Assembly (NCBI GenBank): GCA_037783545.1
Contig: JBBELK010000522.1
Coordinates: forward strand, 307,602 to 371,601
DNA length: 64,000 bases
Reading direction: 5' to 3'
Source of the DNA: Henricia sp. BOLD:AAB3569
Taxonomy: Eukaryota; Echinodermata; Asteroidea; Spinulosida; Echinasteridae
A program made the translations under genes and the position numbers. Positions 24,126 through 34,879 of this stretch are shown here, piece after piece. The notes under the pieces are model-generated. The model saw only the letters and a list, made by a program, of their open reading frames with translations, did not search any database and was not told the DNA's origin. Each line of letters starts with the position of its first letter. The first letter of the stretch is position 1.

Positions 24126-27100
24126 ATTGACAGACTTTCGCCGGGAAATGGCAGAGAAATTTCAAAGTTTAGAAAAAACTGGGTTGAGGCTTCCTGACTG
24201 CTCTCACGCAAACCGTGGCTGTCTGTACACAGCTCTTTGGGGTACTCCTGAGTTGTGCGCATGCTCAGTCATTCGGACTGTCGTTAACGCACCGCAGTTT
24301 GGCTCGGCAATTTGGTCAAAGTGTGGTCCAAACGTCGGCAAATTTGGAGGTCGAAAAATGTTCCGACGAACTTCAAATTTTGCATGCCCTAAACTCTCTA
24401 TATTGCGCACTTGTCATCAAAAAATTGACAGACTTTCGCCGGGAAATGGCAGAGAAATTTCAAAGTTTAGAAAAAACTGGGTTGAGGCTTCCTGACTGCT
24501 CTCACGCAAACCGTGGCTGTCTGTACACACCTCTTTGGGGTACTCCTGAGTTGTGCGCATGCTCAGTCATTCGGACTGTCGTTAACGCACCGCAGTTTGG
24601 CTCGGCAATTTGGTCAAAGTGTGGTCCAAACGTCGGCAAATTTGGAGGTCGAAAAATGTTCCGACGAACTTCAAATTTTGCATGCCCTAAACTCTCTATA
24701 TTGCGCACTTGTCATAAAAAATTGACAGACTTTCGCCGGGAAATGGCAGAGAAATTTCAAAGTTTTGAAAAAACTGGGTTGAGGCTTCCTGACTGCTCTC
24801 ACGCAAACCGTGGCTGTCTGTACACACCTCTTTGGGGTACTCCTGAGTTGTGCGCATGCTCAGTCATTCGGACTGTCGTTAACGCACCGCAGTTTGGCTC
24901 GGCAATTTAGTCAAAGTGTGGTCCAAACGTCGGCAAATTTGGAGGTCGAAAAATGTTCCGACGAACTTCAAATTTTGCATGCCCTAAACTCTCTATATTG
25001 CGCACTTGTCATAAAAAATTGACAGACTTTCGCCGGGAAATGGCAGAGAAATTTCAAAGTTTAGAAAAAACTGGGTTGAGGCTTCCTGACTGCTCTCACG
25101 CAAACCGTGGCTGTCTGTACACACCTCTTTGGGGTACTCCTGAGTTGTGCGCATGCTCAGTCATTCGGACTGTCGTTAACGCACCGCAGTTTGGCTCGGC
25201 AATTTGGTCAAAGTGTGGTCCAAACGTCGGCAAATTTGGAGGTCGAAAAATGTTCCGACGAACTTCAAATTTTGCATGCCCTAAACTCTCTATATTGCGC
25301 ACTTGTCATAAAAAATTGACAGACTTTCGCCGGGAAATGGCAGAGAAATTTCAAAGTTTAGAAAAAACTGGGTTGAGGCTTCCTGACTGCTCTCACGCAA
25401 ACCGTGGCAGTCTGTACACACCTCTTTGGGGTACTCCTGAGTTGTGCGCATGCTCAGTCATTCGGACTGTCGTTAACGCACCGCAGTTTGGCTCGGCAAT
25501 TTGGTCAAAGTGTGGTCTAAACGTCGGCAAATTTGGAGGTCGAAAAATGTTCCGACGAACTTCAAATTTTACATGCCCTAAACTCTCTATATTGCGCACT
25601 TGTCATAAAAAATTGACAGACTTTCGCCGGGAAATGACGGAGAAATTTCAAAGTTTAGAAAAAACTGGGTTGAGGCTTTCTGACTGCTCTCACGCAAACC
25701 GTGGCTGTCTGTACACACCTCTTTGGGGTACTCCTGAGTTGTGCGCATGCTCAGTCATTCGGACTGTCGTTAACGCACCGCAGTTTGGCTCGGCAATTTA
25801 GTCAAAGTGTGGTCCAAACGTCGGCAAATTTGGAGGTCGAAAAATGTTCCGACGAACTTCAAATTTTGCATGCCCTAAACTCTCTATATTGCGCACTTGT
25901 CATAAAAAATTGACAGACTTTCGCCGGGAAATGGCAGAGAAATTTCAAAGTTTAGAAAAAACTGGGTTGAGGCTTCCTGACTGCTCTCACGCAAACCGTG
26001 GCTGTCTGTACACAGCTCTTTGGGGTACTCCTGAGTTGTGCGCATGCTCAGTCATTCGGACTGTCGTTAACGCACCGCAGTTTGGCTCGGCAATTTGGTC
26101 AAAGTGTGGTCCAAACGTCGGCAAATTTGGAGGTCGAAAAATGTTCCGACGAACTTCAAATTTTGCATGCCCTAAACTCTCTATATTGCGCACTTGTCAT
26201 CAAAAAATTGACAGACTTTCGCCGGGAAATGGCAGAGAAATTTCAAAGTTTAGAAAAAACTGGGTTGAGGCTTCCTGACTGCTCTCACGCAAACCGTGGC
26301 TGTCTGTACACACCTCTTTGGGGTACTCCTGAGTTGTGCGCATGCTCAGTCATTCGGACTGTCGTTAACGCACCGCAGTTTGGCTCGGCAATTTGGTCAA
26401 AGTGTGGTCCAAACGTCGGCAAATTTGGAGGTCGAAAAATGTTCCGACGAACTTCAAATTTTGCATGCCCTAAACTCTCTATATTGCGCACTTGTCATAA
26501 AAAATTGACAGACTTTCGCCGGGAAATGGCAGAGAAATTTCAAAGTTTTGAAAAAACTGGGTTGGGGCTTCCTGACTGCTCTCACGCAAACCGTGGCTGT
26601 CTGTACACACCTCTTTGGGGTACTCCTGAGTTGTGCGCATGCTCAGTCATTCGGACTGTCGTTAACGCACCGCAGTTTGGCTCGGCAATTTAGTCAAAGT
26701 GTGGTCCAAACGTCGGCAAATTTGGAGGTCGAAAAATGTTCCGACGAACTTCAAATTTTGCATGCCCTAAACTCTCTATATTGCGCACTTGTCATAAAAA
26801 ATTGACAGACTTTCGCCGGGAAATGGCAGAGAAATTTCAAAGTTTAGAAAAAACTGGGTTGAGGCTTCCTGACTGCTCTCACGCAAACCGTGGCTGTCTG
26901 TACACACCTCTTTGGGGTACTCCTGAGTTGTGCGCATGCTCAGTCATTCGGACTGTCGTTAACGCACCGCAGTTTGGCTCGGCAATTTGGTCAAAGTGTG
27001 GTCCAAACGTCGGCAAATTTGGAGGTCGAAAAATGTTCCGACGAACTTCAAATTTTGCATGCCCTAAACTCTCTATATTGCGCACTTGTCATAAAAAATT

Positions 27101-27691
27101 GACAGACTTTCGCCGGGAAATGGCAGAGAAATTTCAAAGTTTAGAAAAAACTGGGTTGAGGCTTCCTGACTGCTCTCACGCAAACCGTGGCTGTCTGTAC
27201 ACACCTCTTTGGGGTACTCCTGAGTTGTGCGCATGCTCAGTCATTCGGACTGTCGTTAACGCACCGCAGTTTGGCTCGGCAATTTGGTCAAAGTGTGGTC
27301 TAAACGTCGGCAAATTTGGAGGTCGAAAAATGTTCCGACGAACTTCAAATTTTACATGCCCTAAACTCTCTATATTGCGCACTTGTCATAAAAAATTGAC
27401 AGACTTTCGCCGGGAAATGGCAGAGAAATTTCAAAGTTTAGAAAAAACTGGGTTGAGGCTTTCTGACTGCTCTCACGCAAACCGTGGCTGTCTGTACACA
27501 CCTCTTTGAGGTACTCCTGAGTTGTGCGCATGCTCAGTCATTCGGACTGTCGTTAACGCACCGCAGTTTGGCTCGGCAATTTGGTCAAAGTGTGGTCCAA
27601 ACGTCGGCAAATTTGGAGGTCGAAAAATGTTCCGACGAACTTCAAATTTTACATGCCCTAAACTCTCTATATTGCGCACTTGTCATAAAAA
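24126..27691 (+). repeat. 1783-bp hexamer HOR, two copies (family B)
   Basis: Copies run 24126-25908 and 25909-27691 (six units plus one base each). Shared markers in order are 'cacagctcttt' (24229, 26012), the +1 variant 'tcatcaaaaaatt' (24416, 26199), 'agttttgaaaaa' (24763, 26546), 'aatttagtc' (24905, 26688), 'ggtctaaacg' (25516, 27299) and 'ttttacatgc' (25567, 27350). Private changes include 'ggcagtctg' near 25406 and 'ttgaggtac' near 27507. The frame change caused by the +1 base is present in both copies, so it predates the duplication and is not a sequencing error. Confidence 0.85.
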
Positions 27692-29455
27692 AATGACAGA
27701 GAAATTTCAAAGTTTAGAAAAAACTGGGTTGAGGCTTCCTGACTGCTCTCACGCAAACCGTGGCTGTCTGTACACACCTCTTTGGGGTACTCCTGAGTTG
27801 TGCGCATGCTCAGTCATTCGGACTGTCGTTAACGCACCGCAGTTTGGCTCGGCAATTTGGTCAAAGTGTGGTCCAAACGTCGGCAAATTTGGAGGTCGAA
27901 AAATGTTCCGACGAACTTCAAATTTTGCATGCCCTAAACTCTCTATATTGCGCACTTGTCATAAAAAATTGACAGACTTTCGCCGGGAAATGGCAGAGAA
28001 ATTTCAAAGTTTAGAAAAAACTGGGTTGAGGCTTTCTGACTGCTCTCACGCAAACCGTGGCTGTCTGTACACACCTCTTTGGGGTACTCCTGAGTTGTGC
28101 GCATGCTCAGTCATTCGGACTGTCGTTAACGCACCGCAGTTTGGCTCGGCAATTTGGTCAAAGTGTGGTCCAAACGTCGGCAAATTTGGAGGTCGAAAAA
28201 TGTTCCGACGAACTTCAAATTTTGCATGCCCTAAACTCTCTATATTGCGCACTTGTCATAAAAAATTGACAGACTTTCGCCGGGAAATGGCGGAGAAATT
28301 TCAAAGTTTAGAAAAAACTGGGTTGAGGCTTCCTGACTGCTCTCACGCAAACCGTGGCTGTCTGTACACACCTCTTTGGGGGTACTCCTGAGTTGTGCGC
28401 ATGCTCAGTCATTCGGACTGTCGTTAACGCACCGCAGTTTGGCTCGGCAATTTGGTCAAAGTGTGGTCCAAACGTCGGCAAATTTGGAGGTCGAAAAATG
28501 TTCCGACGAACTTCAAATTTTGCATGCCCTAAACTCTCTATATTGCGCACTTGTCATAAAAAATTTGACAGACTTTCGCCGGGAAATGGCAGAGAAATTT
28601 CAAAGTTTAGAAAAAACTGGGTTGAGGCTTCCTGACTGCTCTCACGCAAACCGTGGCTGTCTGTACACACCTCTTTGGGGTACTCCTGAGTTGTGCGCAT
28701 GCTCAGTCATTCGGACTGTCGTTAACGCACCGCAGTTTGGCTCGGCAATTTGGTCAAAGTGTGGTCCAAACGTCGGCAAATTTGGAGGTCGAAAAAATGT
28801 TCCGACGAACTTCAAATTTTGCATGCCCTAAACTCTCTATATTGCGCACTTGTCATAAAAAATTGACAGACTTTCGCCGGGAAATGGCAGAGAAATTTCA
28901 AAGTTTAGAAAAAACTGGGTTGAGGCTTCCTGACTGCTCTCACGCAAACCGTGGCTGTCTGTACACACCTCTTTGGGGTACTCCTGAGTTGTGCGCATGC
29001 TCAGTCATTCGGACTGTCGTTAACGCACCGCAGTTTGGCTCGGCAATTTGGTCAAAGTGTGGTCCAAACGTCGGCAAATTTGGAGGTCGAAAAATGTTCC
29101 GACGATCTTCAAATTTTGCATGCCCTAAACTCTCTATATTGCGCACTTGTCATAAAAAATTGACAGACTTTCGCCGGGAAATGGCAGAGAAATTTCAAAG
29201 TTTAGAAAAAACTGGGTTGAGGCTTCCTGACTGCTCTCACGCAAACCGTGGCTGTCTGTACACACCTCTTTGGGGTACTCCTGAGTTGTGCGCATGCTCA
29301 GTCATTCGGACTGTCGTTAACGCACCGCAGTTTGGCTCGGCAATTTGGTCAAAGTGTGGTCCAAACGTCGGCAAATTTGGAGGTCGAAAAATGTTCCGAC
29401 GAACTTCAAATTTTGCATGCCCTAAACTCTCTATATTGCGCACTTGTCATAAAAA
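26504..29455 (+). repeat. Ten-unit B block repeated 8.3 kb away, copy 1
   Basis: Ten units recur at 34808-37758 (offset 8304, then 8303). Shared markers in order are the 'aatttagtc' unit, 'ggtctaaacg', the 21-bp-deleted monomer (27692 and 35996), 'ggcggagaa' with 'tttgggggtac' (28288-28383 and 36592-36687), 'tcgaaaaaatg' (about 28793 and 37096) and 'cgatcttc' (29102, 37406). Private changes in this copy are 'ttgaggtac' (27507) and an extra T near 28563. Confidence 0.82.
27692..27967 (+). repeat. 276-bp B monomer with 21-bp deletion, copy 1
   Basis: The unit reads 'aaatgacagagaaatttc' where normal units have 21 more bases between 'gacag' and 'agaaatttc'. The deletion ends share 'cag', so a slippage or microhomology event is likely. 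A linked T-to-A change beside it and 'ttttacatgc' just upstream form a recognisable haplotype. The 21-bp loss keeps the 99-codon frame open. Confidence 0.9.
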
Positions 29456-31834
29456 ATTGACAGACTTTCGCCGGGAAATGGCAGAGAAATTTCAAAGTTT
29501 AGAAAAAACTGGGTTGAGGCTTCCTGACTGCTCTCACGCAAACCGTGGCTGTCTGTACACACCTCTTTGGGGTACTCCTGAGTTGTGCGCATGCTCAGTC
29601 ATTCGGACTGTCGTTAACGCACCGCAGTTTGGCTCGGCAATTTGGTCAAAGTGTGGTCCAAACGTCGGCAAATTTGGAGGTCGAAAAATGTTCCGACGAA
29701 CTTCAAATTTTGCATGCCCTAAAATCTCTATATTGCGCACTTGTCATAAAAAATTGACAGACTTTCGCCGGGAAATGGCAGAGAAATTTCAAAGTTTAGA
29801 AAAAACTGGGTTGAGGCTTCCTGACTGCTCTCACGCAAACCGTGGCTGTCTGTACACACCTCTTTGGGGTACTCCTGAGTTGTGCGCATGCTCAGTCATT
29901 CGGACTGTCGTTAACGCACCGCAGTTTGGCTCGGCAATTTGGTCAAAGTGTGGTCCAAACGTCGGCAAATTTGGAGGTCGAAAAATGTTCCGACGAACTT
30001 CAAATTTTGCATGCCCTAAACTCTCTATATTGCGCACTTGTCATAAAAAAATTGACAGACTTTCGCCGGGAAATGGCAGAGAAATTTCAAAGTTTAGAAA
30101 AAACTGGGTTGAGGCTTCCTGACTGCTTTCACGCAAACCGTGGCTGTCTGTACACACCTCTTTGGGGGTACTCCTGAGTTGTGCGCATGCTCAGTCATTC
30201 GGACTGTCGTTAACGCACCGCAGTTTGGCTCGGCAATTTGGTCAAAGTGTGGTCCAAACGTCGGCAAATTTGGAGGTCGAAAAATGTTCCGACGAACTTC
30301 AAATTTTGCATGCCCTAAACTCTCTATATTGCGCACTTGTCATAAAAAATTGACAGACTTTCGCCGGGAAATGGCAGAGAAATTTCAAAGTTTAGAAAAA
30401 ACTGGGTTGAGGCTTCCTGACTGCTCTCACGCAAACCGTGGCTGTCTGTACACACCTCTTTGGGGTACTCCTGAGTTGTGCGCATGCTCAGTCATTCGGA
30501 CTGTCGTTAACGCACCGCAGTTTGGCTCGGCAATTTGGTCAAAGTGTGGTCCAAACGTCGGCAAATTTGGAGGTCGAAAAATGTTCCGACGAACTTCAAA
30601 TTTTGCATGCCCTAAACTCTCTATATTGCGCACTTGTCATACAAAATTGACAGACTTTCGCCGGGAAATGGCAGAGAAATTTCAAAGTTTAGAAAAAAAC
30701 TGGGTTGAGGCTTCCTGACTGCTCTCACGCAAACCGTGGCTGTCTGTACACACCTCTTTGGGGTACTCCTGAGTTGTGCGCATGCTCAGTCATTCGGACT
30801 GTCGTTAACGCACCGCAGTTTGGCTCGGCAATTTGGTCAAAGTGTGGTCCAAACGTCGGCAAATTTGGAGGTCGAAAAATGTTCCGACGAACTTCAAATT
30901 TTGCATGCCCTAAACTCTCTATATTGCGCACTTGTCATAAAAAATTGACAGACTTTCGCCGGGAAATGGCAGAGAAATTTCAAAGTTTAGAAAAAACTGG
31001 GTTGAGGCTTCCTGACTGCTCTCACGCAAACCGTGGCTGTCTGTACACACCTCTTTGGGGTACTCCTGAGTTGTGCGCATGCTCAGTCATTCGGACTGTC
31101 GTTAACGCACCGCAGTTTGGCTCGGCAATTTAGTCAAAGTGTGGTCCAAACGTCGGCAAATTTGGAGGTGGAAAAATGTTCCGACGAACTTCAAATTTTG
31201 CATGCCCTAAAATCTCTATATTGCGCACTTGTCATAAAAAATTGACAGACTTTCGCCGGGAAATGGCAGAGAAATTTCAAAGTTTAGAAAAAACTGGGTT
31301 GAGGCTTCCTGACTGCTCTCACGCAAACCGTGGCTGTCTGTACACACCTCTTTGGGGTACTCCTGAGTTGTGCGCATGCTCAGTCATTCGGACTGTCGTT
31401 AACGCACCGCAGTTTGGCTCGGCAATTTGGTCAAAGTGTGGTCCAAACGTCGGGAAATTTGGAGGTCGAAAAATGTTCCGACGAACTTCAAATTGTGCAT
31501 GCCCTAAACTCTCTATATTGCGCACTTGTCATACAAAATTGACAGACTTTCGCCGGGAAATGGCAGAGAAATTTCAAAGTTTAGAAAAAACTGGGTTGAG
31601 GCTTCCTGACTGCTCTCACGCAAACCGTGGCTGTCTGTACACACCTCTTTGGGGTACTCCTGAGTTGTGCGCATGCTCAGTCATTCGGACTGTCGTTAAC
31701 GCACCGCAGTTTGGCTCGGCAATTTGGTCAAAGTGTGGTCCAAACGTCGGCAAATTTGGAGGTCGAAAAATGTTCCGACGAACTTCAAATTTTGCATGCC
31801 CTAAACTCTCTATATTGCGCACTTGTCATACAAA

Positions 31835-33024
31835 ATTGACAGACTTTCGCCGGGAAATGGCAGAGAAATTTCAAAGTTTAGAAAAAACTGGGTTGAGGCT
31901 TCCTGACTGCTCTCACGCAAACCGTGGCTGTCTGTACACACCTCTTTGGGGTACTCCTGAGTTGTGCGCATGCTCAGTCATTCGGACTGTCGTTAACGCA
32001 CCGCAGTTTGGCTCGGCAATTTGGTCACAAAGTGTGGTCCAAACGTCGGGAAATTTGGAGGTCGAAAAATGTTCCGACGAACTTCAAATTGTGCATGCCC
32101 TAAACTCTCTATATTGCGCACTTGTCATACAAAATTGACAGACTTTCGCCGGGAAATGGCAGAGAAATTTCAAAGTTTAGAAAAAACTGGGTTGAGGCTT
32201 CCTGACTGCTCTCACGCAAACCGTGGCTGTCTGTACACACCTCTTTGGGGTACTCCTGAGTTGTGCGCATGCTCAGTCATTCGGACTGTCGTTAACGCAC
32301 CGCAGTTTGGCTCGGCAATTTGGTCAAAGTGTGGTCCAAACGTCGGCAAATTTGGAGGTCGAAAAATGTTCCGACGAACTTCAAATTTTGCATGCCCTAA
32401 ACTCTCTATATTGCACACTTGTCATAAAAAATTGACAGACTTTCGCCGGGAAATGGCAGAGAAATTTCAAAGTTTAGAAAAAACTGGGTTGAGGCTTCCT
32501 GACTGCTCTCACGCAAACCGTGGCTGTCTGTACACACCTCTTTGGGGTACTCCTGAGTTGTGCGCATGCTCAGTCATTCGGACTGTCGTTAACGCACCGC
32601 AGTTTGGCTCGGCAATTTGGTCAAAGTGTGGTCCAAACGTCGGCAAATTTGGAGGTCGAAAAATGTTCCGACGAACTTCAAATTTTGCATGCCCTAAACT
32701 CTCTAAATTGCGCACTTGTCATACAAAATTGACAGACTTTCGCCGGGAAATGGCAGAGAAATTTCAAAGTTTAGAAAAAACTGGGTTGAGGCTTCCTGAC
32801 TGCTCTCACGCAAACCGTGGCTGTCTGTACACACCTCTTTGGGGTACTCCTGAGTTGTGCGCATGCTCAGTCATTCGGACTGTCGTTAACGCACCGCAGT
32901 TTGGCTCGGCAATTTGGTCAAAGTGTGGTCCAAACGTCGGCAAATTTGGAGGTCGAAAAATGTTCCGACGAACTTCAAATTTTGCATGCCCTAAACTCTC
33001 TATATTGCGCACTTGTCATACAAA
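31835..33024 (+). repeat. Four-unit B block repeated about 9.2 kb away, copy 2
   Basis: This is the second copy of the 22641-23828 block. Its first unit has two extra bases ('ggtcacaaag' for 'ggtcaaag', about 32025), making it 299 bp. The 'cgtcgggaaattt' marker unit also occurs two units earlier (about 31450), suggesting a local two-unit duplication. Confidence 0.72.
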
Positions 33025-34879
33025 ATTGACAGACTTTCGCCGGGAAATGGCAGAGAAATTTCAAAGTTTAGAAAAAACTGGGTTGAGGCTTCCTGACTGC
33101 TCTCACGCAAACCGTGGCTGTCTGTACACACCTCTTTGGGGTACTCCTGAGTTGTGCGCATGCTCAGTCATTCGGACTGTCGTTAACGCACCGCAGTTTG
33201 GCTCGGCAATTTGGTCAAAGTGTGGTCTAAACGTCGGCAAATTTGGAGGTCGAAAAATGTTCCGACGAACTTCAATTTTTGCATGCCCTAAACTCTCTAT
33301 ATTGCGCACTTGTCATAAAAAATTGACAGACTTTCGCCGGGAAATGGCAGAGAAATTTCAAAGTTTAGAAAAAACTGGGTTGAGGCTTCCTGACTGCTCT
33401 CACGCAAACCGTGGCTGTCTGTACACACCTCTTTGGGGTACTCCTGAGTTGTGCGCATGCTCAGTCATTCGGACTGTCGTTAACGCACCGCAGTTTGGCT
33501 CGGCAATTTGGTCAAAGTGTGGTCCAAACGTCGGAAAATTTGGAGGTGGAAAAATGTTCCGACGAACTTCAAATTTTGCATGCCCTAAACTCTCTATATT
33601 GCGCACTTGTCATAAAAAATTGACAGACTTTCGCCGGGAAATGGCAGAGAAATTTCAAAGTTTAGAAAAAACTGGGTTGAGGCTTTCTCACTGCTCTCAC
33701 GCAAACCGTGGCTGTCTGTACACACCTCTTTGGGATACTCCTGAGTTGTGCGCATGCTCAGTCATTCGGACTGTCGTTAACGCACCGCAGTTTGGCTCGG
33801 CAATTTGGTCAAAGTGTGGTCCAAACGTCGGCAAATTTGGAGGTCGAAAAATGTTCCGACGAACTTCAAATTTTGCATGCCCTAAACTCTCTATATTGCG
33901 CACTTGTCATAACAAATTGACAGACTTTCGCCGGGAAATGGCAGAGAAATTTCAAAGTTTAGAAAAAACTGGGTTGAGGCTTCCTGACTGCTCTCACGCA
34001 AACCGTGGCTGTCTGTACACACCTCTTTGGGGTACTCCTGAGTTGTGCGCATGCTCAGTCATTCGGACTGTCGTTAACGCACCGCAGTTTGGCTCGGCAA
34101 TTTGGTCAAAGTGTGGTCCAAACGTCGGCAAATTTGGAGGTCGAAAAATGTTCCGACGAACTTCAAATTTTGCATGCCCTAAACTCTCTATATTGCGCAC
34201 TTGTCATAAAAAATTGACAGACTTTCGCCGGGAAATGCCAGAGAAATTTCAAAGTTTAGAAAAAACTGGGTTGAGGCTTCCTGACTGCTCTCACGCAAAC
34301 CGTGGCTGTCTGTACACACCTCTTTGGGGTACTCCTGAGTTGTGCGCATGCTCAGTCATTCGGACTGTCGTTAACACACCGCAGTTTGGCTCGGCAATTT
34401 GGTCAAAGTGTGGTCCAAACGTCGGCAAATTTGGAGGTCGAAAAATGTTCCGACGAACTTCAAATTTTGCATGCCCTAAACTCTCTATATTGCGCACTTG
34501 TCATAAAAAATTGACAGACTTTCGCCAGGAAATGGCAGAGAAATTTCAAAGTTTAGAAAAAACTGGGTTGAGGCTTCCTGACTGCTCTCACGCAAACCGT
34601 GGCTGTCTGTACACACCTCTTTGGGGTACTCCTGAGTTGTGCGCATGCTCAGTCATTCGGACTGTCGTTAACGCACCGCAGTTTGGCTCGGCAATTTGGT
34701 CAAAGTGTGGTCCAAACGTCGGCAAATTTGGAGGTCGAAAAATGTTCCGACGAACTTCAAATTTTGCATGCCCTAAACTCTCTATATTGCGCACTTGTCA
34801 TCAAAAAATTGACAGACTTTCGCCGGGAAATGGCAGAGAAATTTCAAAGTTTAGAAAAAACTGGGTTGAGGCTTCCTGA
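32021..34879 (+). other. Longest stop-free frame across B units (952 codons), not a gene
   Basis: Same 99-codon repeating frame as at 21907, opening after the 2-bp insertion near 32028 and closing after the +1 variant near 34802. Shorter equivalents lie at 28653-30122 (489 codons), 35040-36695 (551 codons) and 45072-46385 (437 codons). Stops arise repeatedly from a 'tttggtc' to 'tttagtc' change and from one-base indels, so the frame is not maintained across the array. Confidence 0.8.

Larger units (their letters stand above)
21907..24495 (+). other. Stop-free frame across B units (862 codons), not a gene
   Basis: A forward frame stays open from the hybrid unit through eight B units because 297 bp is 99 codons and one frame of the unit lacks stops. 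The translation is a near-perfect 99-residue repeat containing the motifs TDFRREMAEKFQSLEK and GPNVGKFGGRKMFRR, and I recognise no family in it. The frame ends where the +1 'tcatcaaaaaatt' variant shifts it. There is no non-repetitive start, promoter or 3' end, and DNA identity between units is as high at silent as at other positions. I regard it as a by-product of the satellite. Confidence 0.8.

Noticed and set aside
32021..34879. A giant tandem-repeat protein gene in family B
   Set aside because: Stops and one-base indels break the frame repeatedly, no unique N- or C-terminal region exists, and adjacent units stay near-identical at silent positions. Monomer length explains the open frame.
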